This document shows, one piece after another, positions 13,596 through 26,066 of a stretch of DNA of 64,000 bases. The notes beneath the pieces are model-generated. The model saw only the letters and a list, made by a program, of their open reading frames with translations. It had not been told where the DNA came from and made no database searches. The stretch is from Chrysomallon squamiferum. Its lineage: Eukaryota; Mollusca; Gastropoda; Neomphalida; Peltospiridae. Location: positions 6,981,476-7,045,475 of the forward strand of contig CM022665.1 of the NCBI GenBank assembly GCA_012295275.1, given 5' to 3'. Within the stretch, counting starts at the first letter, position 1. Each line of letters begins with the position of its first letter. Position numbers and translations under genes: made by a program.

Positions 13596-16500
13596 TATTA
13601 CTATTATTAACTATTATTATTACTACTGTTGTTGTTTTTGTTGTTATTTTCTTCACAAACAAATCAGAGATACCAGGTATTAAAAAACATTTCTTGTTTC
13701 TGTTTGAAACATCTAATACAACAATTTGTATTGTGCATTTTGATCTTCAGTTTTAATTATTTTTTCAAATTGAATTTTTAAAAATTTATAAAATTCAATA
13801 ATATTAAACTGGTTACTTTTTGTTAATGCATTTGTGTTTTAATGGGGTTTTTTACAGTATATAATAAAAAAAAACTGTCATTGTTTTAAAAGTTGATTCT
13901 TACACTGAGATTGCTTTCCTATAATGCAGACACAGATAACACAACATTTCTCTTTTAAACCAATCCAAATAAACAAAAATATTACACATATTAAATAACA
14001 CACTGGTAGATAGATACCAAACTTATAAAAACAGCTTTTTACACAATATTATTAAATATAACTTATTTTAGAGAATACACACACATTTTAATATTCCATA
14101 CACAAATGAATACTTTCTAAAAGTCCTCATGCATAACATGTTTCATATTTTGCTTTAAGGAGTCCATCTAAACTCCCCAACCAATAACTATGCTTACCTG
14201 AAAAGAAGCCAAATTAAATATGTATACTATATAAAAGATAATCTGATTTTTCCAAATGAAAAGACAGCTGTCAGTTGAGAAATGCATGCTGAGTCGAGAC
14301 ATTTTTAATTGGGAATTAACAGTTGAACAGCTTAATTTACCACGGAGAATGGAATTGTCCTCCAAACCAGCAAGTGTTCCCATGGGTTCTTGGACCATTA
14401 ACTTCCTATTAGGAGTTTAAGGAAGTTAAGGGAGCATGTCATTTTACATAATTTGGTTGTCTGTTGTCCTAATGTATTCCTTTTTCACAACTGGTTAAGC
14501 AGACAGAGACAGATGGGACTAGAGCATTGAGGCTTGAAAGTCGCCTCCCTTTGAGTCACAAAGTGAAAGAATCATAAATCAGGATCACAATTGGCTTTGT
14601 TAAATATACTGATCTCTGACTTGCCTAATTATAGCATTTGAAAAATGTAGACAATATATTCAAATTTTTTTTTTTTTTTTTGCCAGTTGCTTCCATTTTC
14701 AAGATCATAGAAATTTCCAAAATTCTTTTGTTACCAGAGCATTTGCAAAGACTAAATCAATAAGAATTAATAATTTTATAGTCTACATCAAGAACATTTT
14801 ATACATTATTATTTCATTCATTATTACTGTGACAGTGATTATAATTCACCTTACTGTTCATCCCTATACAATCAATACATTTTAGTAATTAATATACATA
14901 GTTTATACTGTAGGATACCAACAAAATCTTTTATTATTTATACTTTTTGCTTTTACTATGTCCAAATCACAAAAAGAAATTTGATAAATGAAATCTTTTG
15001 AAAATCGTTGAAAGAAGAAATCTGAAGGGACAACGACAACATTGAACAGTTCACTATTCAGGGAATTTCTTGTCAAAGTAAAAAAATAAAAAATAAAAAA
15101 AATTTAAAAATTAAACCTAAGCCAAGAACTTGGGACATTGTAGAAAACAATGTGTAAAAAAAACCATAATTTTAAAATCTGATTTGTCTGATCTTCCGAT
15201 ATCTTTTTAAAGTCAAGTTCAAATACTTGAGATTGTAGTTCTATTCTTTACTTGTGTTTTGTTCAACTCTGTGGTGAACTTTTAAACAATATTTAAATTT
15301 TTGGAGATACGCATGATACACATTTTGTTCATAGCCTAGATTTTATTTCTACACAACTGTATGTCAGAGGTTAGTGTATGCTTTTTTAATGTTGTTGTTT
15401 TTTTGTCAAAAGCAAGCCATCTTGAAAAACTGAATAATTTTTAATATCCTGTTTTCTTTCTATGTATTAATTATATAATTTTTTTTTTTTTTAATGATTT
15501 TTGAACAGATGAAATATGAATATTTTTATGGACTTTAATTACTCAATTTTTTAATATATGTTGTTGTTGTTGTGTTTTTTTGGGAGGGGGGTTTATTTCA
15601 TTTTGCTGAAGTTTATTATTGGTTAAATCTAAATAACTGAAGCTGTGTTGCTTTGGAATGAAATATTATTTCACTTGACATTTACTGAAGTTATATCAGT
15701 TGTATAATCAGATCAGTGTGTGTCATTGTGAATATTTGAGATAATTTCTCCTGGTACTAAAAAACAGCCAACCATTCAATATGCAGGTGTTAATCCTTTC
15801 AGAACATATGTGTTTGACACCGTATACCAGTTAAGTAATAAAAAACCCATGACAAATATTCAGATTTCATCTATTTAAAGATGATGTAATGAAGAGTCAT
15901 TATCTAGAGCTTTACAGTAACTTAATTCAGACATAATAAAACTTAAATTATCTCAGAAGTAATTTAAATTTGATAATATAAAATCCACATACCTGTGTAA
16001 GTTAATACAAAAAAACGTGTTGGTAAACAGATTCATCACATAATAATTCCCCGTTTTTTTTTTCTTTCATTTAAATACCTCATTTTACATCTATTTCTAT
16101 GTTAAATAATTCTGGTAACTTTAAGCGGTCAGTTTATAAAATGAAATTAATATTAATTCATCTCTGTTTTTAATCCCGATTCCAAATTTTATTGACTTTC
16201 TAAAAAAAAGATTTCTCTTTCCATTTCTACATTTGTTTAAAATGCAAACATTCAAATTTTATGAATATTTTCTTAATTTACATTTTTTACTCATTCAGTG
16301 TGAAAACTCCAGTGAAGGACCCACCCAAAAGTAATCCCAGCAAACGTCATCGTGAGCGACTCAACTCAGAACTTGATCATCTTGCCAGCATGTTGCCATT
16401 TGAGCAGAGTGTCATCTCAAAACTTGACAAACTCTCCATACTCAGACTGGCAGTCAGCTACCTCAGAACCAAAACCTATTTCCAAGGTAACAAGTCTTTT

Positions 16501-17599
16501 ATTTTCAATCACTCTGTACAAAAACCTACATCCAAGATAATTGTTTTTTATTTTCAGTAACTTAGAACCAAATGAATTACTAAAATACACACTGAAATTG
16601 TGTTTTATTTTTGCTTGTTTTAACATTTGCAGTAGTTTAATAATAAAAAAAAGTGTAATATTATATTTAAATAATAATAATAATCATAAAGTGAGAGATA
16701 AAAATTATAGTAAACAAGATGTAAATATAACAAAGCAATTGGCAAAATCGGAAAGTTGAAATAAATTGTAAAAAGCACTTTTGCTTGAGTTATGTTTCAC
16801 AGACAGTATTTAGTTAATTCTTATTGAACAGTCGGAGCCAGATATTTCCTGTTGAAAAGTTAAAAAATTAATAACTCACTGTTAATGATTACTGTCAGTG
16901 AGTGTGTGTTTCATACTGAACAGTCTGCAAGATTCCTGCCGAAGTCTGCGTCCATTATCTTGATCAGAGTAAAGTGAAACTATGTAATTACCACATTTCA
17001 CACTAGAATACTGATCATAGTCATAACAAACCTCGTGTTACCATTAAACACAATGAGTTATCTCTCTTGTCATTTCACTATGTGATTATTACTTAATAAG
17101 CTCCATCCACATGATCGGCAGCACACGTTTCACATCATATTTACTATTTTTGAGTGGCTTTAACCAATTACATGCTAAAATCTTGGCATGCTGTTTTCAC
17201 AATTAAATGTCATCTGAAAAGAAAATGACATTTCACAGTTGAATATTAAATGGCTGTAATGATAATGATAGCTTGAAGGAGACTGAAGTCTTTTTTTCTC
17301 TCTCTAAAAATAAAACTCAAGTGGTGATTTTCACCTGATAAGCACGGTTTTCACTGGTTTTGTTTGTCCATGTGGTCAGTTAATTTAAATTTAGTGCAGC
17401 TCCTGTCATTTAGGACACTGACTGTGAACATCACAGTTTATTAATTGTAAATGGCTGCTCCAGAAAATAAAAATGGTTCCAGTTCATTAATGGGTGTTTT
17501 AAATGTTAAAACTTGTTCACCCCAAGCTTCCCAAATATTTAAATATTAAAAAGTATTAGCAATGATGATGATTTATTTAAAATAACAGTTTTAAAAATG

Positions 17600-17649
<50 letters not shown>

Positions 17650-20600
17650 TCAAGTTATCATTATGTTTCAGAAAATTAATGTAAAACAAACTGCAACCTG
17701 ATATAGTTGGTTTATTTACACAGTTTTCAATTATTCTTCAGTAAATCATGTGTTTTTATAAATAAATGATCACGTAAAATGTGAATAAAAAATAACTGTT
17801 CCTATTAACATTTGTTCCTTTAGAGTATGTGTATTTATAAATAAATGTGCTACAGAATATGTGTATTTATAAATAAATGTTCTATAGAATATGTGTATTT
17901 ATAAATATATGTTCTATGGTATGTGTATTTATAAATAACTGTCCCTTTAGAGTATGTGTATTTATAAATAGCTGTTCTGTGGAATATGTTTATTTATAAA
18001 TAAGCGTTCCTGTAGAGATGGGTTTATAAATAACTAATAACTGCAATCAGATTTGTTTGCGTCAGTTTGTAGTGTCTGTTGGTTGAATGAGTTTTCTCTG
18101 ATATGAAGTGAAGAGCAGAAACTGTACAAAACTCTGCACTACACTTTGTCCCAAGTCGGCGTCAGTGGACCGTGTCGCCAGCAGCACTGGGTCATTATCT
18201 CAATTTGCCGTGTTCTCTAGTGCATAATTGAGAGGCCCTGCGATCGCACCACTGGATGTCATTGTGTAAATTATTGAAAAACACAAAAGGAGATTGTTAA
18301 GCACTCCAGACTGCATTGTGCACCAACACCAATATTTACACAAAGCTGGCCTTATAGCTCAGAGACAGTGTAAACACACTTCATGAATGAAGTATCAGTG
18401 TTTGTGATAGTGTCAATACTTAAAAACGAATGTATTTTTAATATGGTTTCAACACATTACACAACAATTTGTAGACAATTAATACACCACAGAGAAGAGA
18501 TCTATAATGTCACATATAAATGTGGTAAAGAAAATTAATAGTGCTGATCTGATGCACATGAGAAAGTTTTTAGAATGAACATTAATTGATAAACTGGCTG
18601 CGTCTTTTGTTTTTATATTTTTGTAAATGGCTACAGTATCAAAATTGGTTTAGTTACTTAATTATTAAAAATCTGTACATTCAAAATTAAACAACTTAGC
18701 AGTATTGAATAAATAACTTTGCTAAACATCCACAACAGTCATTGTAATAAATAAATGTAAAAATTCACTTTTAAAATTATAATTAAAAAATCTAGGTGTT
18801 CTGACTATATTAATCTAATGTTGAAAATACACAAAAATTATTCTAAATAATTCTTTTGTTTATTTAAAAAGCAGAGTTATAGTATCAAATAATTGTTCTA
18901 ACAAGAAGTAAAAGATGTTTGTGTTTAATAGATGAGAAAACATTGGTATTTAAAATTATTTATTTCTACAAATTATAATTTATACAAATCCATGACAACT
19001 CATCTACATGTATACTGTTAAGACTTTATTTTTTATGAATTCCTGAATAACATTTATAAAGAGTTAAAATTAAGTTACAAAAAATATAAGACAAACACAA
19101 AATAAAATGAATGAATAAGTTATAATGGAATTCTATTCAATACCATGTCTAGTAAAGGTTACAAAAATTCAACCTAGAGTTTGTGTTTTAATCATTTAGG
19201 TCATCCGCTATCTTTCTTTAAACTAAGAGATTATAAATATTTCCTTTTTCTGTCCTAGTCATCTTGTTCACGACTTAATTGTGGCCAATTTAACATTTTC
19301 TGAAAGGAAGTTTAACAAAAAATCATTGATTAATAGTTCTCATCTAAGGATATTGTTAAAAGTATTGCTTCATTGACCTTGTATTCATAACTTTGAAACA
19401 AATGTTGTTTCTTTTGTTCTCCTTTTATGATATGAAAGTTTTTTTTTTCCCTGCAGTTTATTAAAACAACAATTAAATCAATTCAGTCTTTGATCTGTTT
19501 CCTATCTAAATTAATGTGATTGCTAATTTTGTTGTGTGTTTTATCAGCCTTCATTATCTGGAGAATGTAGAAAGTGACCGTACTACATAAAAGACTGCAG
19601 ATTTATTATAAAAGAACAGAGAGTTACCTTTATTGTAAAATTCAGTCATTAAATAATGAAACAGTGCTCAAGGCAACCAATTGCTGTTTGACTGGAGAAT
19701 AAAGTGACAGACAGGTTATCGAGAACTGTTGTTTTTTTTTTCTTTTTCTTTTACAATATTTTTTTGCTGATTTGATTGTACACTCATGTTGCTGCACAGT
19801 GGGCCTTTTCTAGCACAACTAATTGATGCAGGATCCATTAAGTCAGTTCCTGGCAATCAGTGTAAAAGCTTATCACAGACCTGGTCCATGCAAGTATTTC
19901 AACCTGTCCACGGGAAGAAACTTGTACCAGGAAGAGCCACAATGGATGAATAATCACATATTATTTCATTTTGTCTGACAGGAGACAAGCGCAGATTTAC
20001 AATTTCAATCAATGAGTGAGAAATACTACACTGCTCTAGTTAATTGACTGAAATGTAATAATGAATTACCTTTCAGCAGTCAAAGAAGTTGAAGATAAAA
20101 AAAGATTTGTCTTTTCTTTTTTTTTCTTTTTTTAATAGAATAGATGAAATTAAGTTTGGTCACTCATCACTGTCTAGCAGAATTAAAAAAAAAAAAAAGT
20201 CTTCAAAGATGAAAAATAATAATAATTAAGTGATAGCAGACTTGTGACATGTAATTTATTTGGTAAATGTTAGTAGTGGCTGAAGCTGATGGGATTGGAG
20301 AGTGGAAGATGGGCATATTAAATCCAGAGAACGGAGTGAAAAGGAAAAGATTAATCATCATCCTGTTAAGTGAATGGTAACCTCAGAGGACATCTTTCTT
20401 GTATTACAACATAAATTCTCCGCCATCACTTCTTACTTCCATATGCCAGCATTTCTCTGCCTGAAACAAAATGGATGACATTCAGAGAGTTGACTGTAAA
20501 CTACCATTCCTTGTAATGGATTTTAGAGGAAATTGCGCGAGATGACTCTTAAAATTATGCCTTAAACAAGTTCATCATGCCAGTCATTATTCTGCCTGGC

Positions 20601-22780
20601 ACTGCTGTGTAATTTTCATTGTGGGGGTTTGTTTGAGGCTGTAATTTGCATCACTTATGCAGAAAGAAGGATTATGGGGGCCACAATTGATTGTTTAACA
20701 TTGAAGGGTAAAATTACAGGCTCAAGTTAAGAAGCATTTTCAGACACTTCTCAATCGTTGCTAGGAGTGAATATTATTACTTTTATGTCCGAGTGTATCT
20801 CTCAGAGGTTAAAATTACAGAGCAATTGTAGTTAAAAATTTTAATGGCTAGAAAAAAAGAATTGATCAAAGGATCTGTATTAGATATACAAACATCTAGT
20901 TTATTACAAATTAATGTCTATATTTATTGATTGCCATTTAATTTACAACTAACATCTACTGAAATTGGGTTTTAACACTCTTATTATTTTCAAATAAACT
21001 TGTAAGCTGGTTACTGTATCCAGAACCAAATTATTTATATTACTTTTTTTCATTTTGTATTTCCACAAAATCCTTGAGAAAAAGTATAGAGTTTGTGTAA
21101 TATTTAGAGTGTTATAACAATCATGTGGATCAGTACAAAACAACAAGTTTGACTCACTGTTCAGTGCCTTCATTCTTTCCTATCTTGATCTACAAGAAAT
21201 GTAAAGTGGAAACCCTAGACTTTAAATAAGGATATATTTCTAGTTTTACTGCCTAGAAAACAATTGACATAAGATTTAGAAAATAAATAAATTGCCAATT
21301 AGTCACCTTGCATTTGAAAATATACTTATCAGTATTTGTCATCATCATATACAACAAAAGTGAAGAAAAATGTCAAGTCTTTTGTGCGAGCAGTTGTTGT
21401 TTTGAAACAAAGGCCGAGGTTTTGTCACAGACTCACTTATTTTTTCTGTTGTTATGATGTCAGATATCTGAGTAAACTGACTGATTGATGTGTAGGTGAA
21501 ATAGGCATCCAATGAGATCCACTTTCATGTTTGATGGCTGTCAGTCAATGTGTTCATTGAAAACTGCAGCAGTTTAAAATATTACATTTCCAATGAATTT
21601 TAACAAGTTCACCAGTACACGTTGAGTTGTTTAAATTACTTGTTCTACTGAGGGGCATCTTAGTACTTAACTCCCTACTACATAGTTCATAGTTACATTA
21701 TATACATATACACACATACACATAATTTAATAATTCTGTTAGTAAAGAAAAATTACTCTTTCTTTTTTTTTTTTTTTTTTTTTTTTTTATTTCTAGAGTG
21801 TTATTTTAAATAAGTTCAGGATTTTGTTAACAAAATTAAACAAGATTTTTTTTATAATGATCATAATTGTTTCATTTTCATTCTTTTATTTATTCATAAT
21901 ATTTCAGCCAAGTTAACTCTACATCATATTTAACACAATTTTTAAAATTATACAGAATTAGCCAAAAATGTAAAGTAAAAATCTTTGTTCTGATAGAAAG
22001 GATATCCACTCAATGAATTCGTTTATGTCTACGGTTACTGTTTGAAGTCTACCAACATCATTGCGCTGAAAGTCATTGACGTGAAAGACATGTTTTATCC
22101 TCATTTCAGAAAGAGTCTAGTTACAGCCATGGAGTGTGTTTGTGTGTGTGTGTGTGAGAGAGAGAGAGATGCATATCTAAGTGCATGTATGGCCAAATTT
22201 GAGAATTCTCATAAATTACTTTTATGAATGCACACAGACACATGAATGCTACCACTAATTGATAACTTTCATCATGACACAGTCAAAATATACATTTTTA
22301 TTTTTCATTTTTCAGCTGTTCTACCTAACAGATATCATGGAATGGAAAGTCATATATTGGGACGGTCTCATCTTTTCACAGAACCAGGTTTCTCAGAAGG
22401 AGAAAGCATTTTACAGGTATCCAGAATTTGTTTAAAAATTATTTCTTTATATGCTGCATAAACTTTATCCAAAACAAATGTATGAAAGATTAATATATTA
22501 TAATCAATATGTAGCTGTATAAGTGATATTACATAACTCATAAATACTAATGAGAATAAATAAATGAATGAATGAATATTTAATGACACTTCAGACAAAA
22601 ACACAAAAAACAAACAATTTTAATAATAATGACTTGTAAATGTTGCCAGACTAAATAAATGAATATGTTTTTTTTATTAATGAAAATTTCTGCAACAGTA
22701 AATGTAAATAAATTAAGTTTCAGTGAAATTAATATTTAATAATATTTATAAATTTATTGCATTATCAAGTATACTTACTG

Positions 22781-22811
<31 letters not shown>

Positions 22812-23940
22812 GTTTTAATTAGTTTTTAAATTCTACTTTTATTTATTCATTCATTTATTTAGTTTTCTTTTGCATTTTTACTCTTCATTTTGTAATTAAA
22901 TTGTTAATTTTTAGTTTTTAATTAATAGTTGTTTAGAAAATATTACATTTTATTTTCAGGCATTGTATGGATTTCTATCTGTTGTAATTTTTAATTTTTA
23001 AAAATATTTTTGCTACTATTATTATTTTATTTTATTACGTTTTTAATTCATTTTTAATTAATAGTTGTTTAGAAAATATTATATTTTATTTTCAGGCTCT
23101 GTATGTTTTTCTCTTTGTTGTAACTTGTTTCTTTTTCTAAGTCATAATTAAATTTTTTATTCTATTTTTAATTAATAGTTGTTTAGAAAATTCCATATTT
23201 TATTTCCAGGCACTGTATGGATTTCTGTTTGTTGTCACATGTGAAGGAGAAGTTTTCTTTGCCTCAAGAACAGTCGAACAGTATCTTGGTTTTCATCAAG
23301 TAAGAATTGTTCTTCATTAATTTTCATTTTATGAGTAGACCATTAGACTTAAGAAATATAAAAATACTGTGCTGTGCCCAGATATAATGATACAATTTAA
23401 AAAAAAAAAAAAAAAAAGAATAAAGAAAAAGAAAAGAATAAAAAAAATAGAATTAAAAATCACTTAATATTTATTATTAGTACTGCTATCATGACACAAT
23501 CATTATCTTTATCACTGTTATTATTATATTATGATTATTATCACTAACACAGCCATCATCATCATTTCAGTAGTAATAAATGGCAATATTGAAGTATATC
23601 ACAACTGAAATGAAAAATATTTATGCTTTAAGGAACTATTTAATTTAAAAAAAACTTCTATTTTCTTCTGGTTGTGAATGTGTGTGTGTGTGTGTCAATT
23701 AATTAAAGGCTATTATTATTTGATTGAATATTTTCTATCAACTGTCAAGACTGCTGTAAGTTTTTTTGTTGTATGTATTGATTACTTAGTGTTTGTGGTC
23801 AGTGACACACAGAGAAAAGATAATTGCTGACTGATGCTTATTTATATATTTAATTAACTATCCATTAAACTGTTTAAGTCTTTCCTACAATATTTTTAAC
23901 TTTATAGCAGATTGTAAATTTTATTACAGTAATAATAATA

Positions 23941-23978
<38 letters not shown>

Positions 23979-25100
23979 AATGATAATAATAATAATAATA
24001 ACAACATTAAACAAATAAATAATAACATCAAAAGTTGTCTTTGTCACTGTTAAATAACCCCGCTAAAAATAAATTTTTATGCATTCATTATTTTTAATAA
24101 CCTTCCTAAAGCTTGTATGTTTACTTACTTGTAATTAATTTATCAGGCAAATTTTAGTCTTCTGTCACAAATCAGTAATTCATTGTGTTCTGTCAGCTTC
24201 ATTCTCACCTGTATTAAATATTAAAATTTACAATCAGGATTATGCAACTGCAGCCTTAGCTGACATTATTTTACATCATTCATTTGTGTGTGAGTGATTT
24301 TAAATAAAGACTGTTGCACTGGGGAGGTTAATTTAACACGTGATAAAAGTCTCATCTAATACAACATTTGATTAATACGTTAAAACTTTTCCCCAGTAAG
24401 TACACTGTAAAATATAAAACATTTTGAAGAGTCAGACTTCCCATGGTTTGTGTAAGATAATCTTAGTACAATCCTCAAGACTGGTTTTCCTTGAATCTTT
24501 TATTGATTGAGTGTCACCCATAATCCACTGAGTTAAATGTTAACTGTTGTAGTATTATGTGGCAACTTAGGAATGGACATTTAATCTCTACAGCGTCTGT
24601 TGATGTGTGCCTGACGAACCATGCTTGAAATGTATCCAGCACAACTCACATTAGGAATTAACATTGAAAGGGGCATTCGGTTCAAGGGAAATTGGATGAT
24701 ATTTTCATCCACCCTGATGTTTTTGTCTTGCCAGCATATGGTACTGGGACCTCACTACCTGTTCCGCACAGATGCTTGCTAAAATGTGTGATTAAAAAAT
24801 TATGAGAATGTATTCTTTGATTTATACCACTCTGTGAGAGATTTAGTTGGCTGTAATTGCAGGTAGCAGTTCAGCCCTTCTGTCATCATAACAGCAGACC
24901 TTTTTTTTTTTCTTTTTTTTATGGATGTAATGATAATAATTGTTGGAAAATAAACCATATGTTTATTTGTCATGTCAAGGCCCATTTCCCTAAAACGATA
25001 TGAATTAATAATCAAGTTAATAGGAGCTTGTTAGTTTTGTTCTTTTTTTATTTTTATTAATTCATGAATATTTTTAAAACTGAAGTTACTAATGTGATTG

Positions 25101-25134
<34 letters not shown>

Positions 25135-25178
25135 TCAAAAATCAGATTAGTTCCTTTAATTTCACAAATATTCATAAA

Positions 25179-25209
<31 letters not shown>

Positions 25210-26034
25210 TCTAGTATTTATCATGTACTGAGCTTCAACTATTATGTGAATCTCTATGTATTTGTCTATTTGTGTATTTTGTGTATATCATAGATAGACA
25301 AAAATCATAAAATTAATTTGAAAACAATTCAGTTGTAAAAGTTTTGAACTGTCATCATAAATTTTATATCATGTATAAAAAAAGTAAATGTTTTTAATTA
25401 TTTGAAAGATGACAGTGTACCAGTCTGGTTATTTTCTGTTCCACCCTGAGCTTCAGTACAGGTGTTTAGTTACTAGTATATGCTTTCCTGTCTATGAGAA
25501 GGTAGTTATAAAAAAAAAATTGCTGCTGACCAAAATAATAGGTTTTCTCTCACTGTAATATTATAACTCAATGTATTTGCAGTCTGATATTATTCATCAA
25601 AGTGTTATGGAGCTGATTCATTCTGAAGACAGAGAAGAGTTCAAACGTCAGCTCACGTGGAACTCAAGTTTACCTCCAGAAAAGTCCAGTATTTCTCTTC
25701 ATGAAATCATGTTGCCTGGTAATTTCATCATCCATTACTCTGTAACAAGAAATAAAAGTTTTAGGCAGCCACGGTCATGTAGTTAATATGTTAATATGTT
25801 AGAAAAAATTACTGTAAACTGTCCTCTCCAAACTGTTCGGGAATTTAAAAACATAAGTTTTAAAAACATACTGTATTAAATACAAATAAATATATTTATT
25901 AATTTATGCAATATTTGTTTTCACTTCAGAAAATCATCAATATCTTCATCGGTCTTTTACTGTAAGGTTCCGATGTCTTCTTGATAATACCTCAGGCTTC
26001 ATTGTAAGTATAAACTGATTTCATCTATTATTTA

Positions 26035-26066
<32 letters not shown>

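Larger units (their letters stand above)
3859..16298 (+). other. AHR intron 1 (12.4 kb)
   Basis: Donor GGTAAGAA at 3859 and acceptor TTCAG ending at 16298. No coding sequence was recognised inside. Most of it is AT-rich simple sequence, including (AAT)n, (ATG)n, (TA)n and poly-T tracts, and one 59-61-bp minisatellite. Three islands of complex sequence (about 9235-9570, 10090-10570 and 14160-14640) are the only parts that look constrained. Stretches such as 4.4-6.2 kb, 7.4-8.9 kb and 12.2-14.1 kb show nothing beyond AT-rich sequence and simple repeats. Confidence 0.85.
16487..22315 (+). other. AHR intron 2 (5.8 kb)
   Basis: Donor GTAACA, acceptor TTTTTCAG. No coding sequence was seen. It has an unusually high share of complex, non-repetitive sequence: about 16830-17480, 18040-18370, 19780-20120, 20240-20780 and 21375-21560. 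It also has a minisatellite at about 17822-18034. A (TA)n tract (about 17605-17645), a poly-T run (about 21759-21788) and a GT/GA tract (about 22136-22169) are the main simple repeats. Confidence 0.85.
23300..25582 (+). other. AHR intron 4 (2.3 kb)
   Basis: Donor GTAAGA, acceptor TTTGCAG. It contains poly-A (about 23398-23417), a compound (AAT)n(ATG)n(AAT)n array (about 23934-24003), two (TA)n blocks (about 25104-25200), a complex island at about 24410-24790 and a dispersed-repeat fragment at about 25487-25533. No exon was seen. Confidence 0.85.

Noticed and set aside
16352-16540. Second + strand ORF over the bHLH exon
   Set aside because: A frame-shifted shadow of the real bHLH reading frame.
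22960-23140. Exon-like copies as alternative AHR exons
   Set aside because: Both have in-frame stops within 14 codons and no matching donor, so they cannot replace exon 4; kept only as decoy acceptors or relics.
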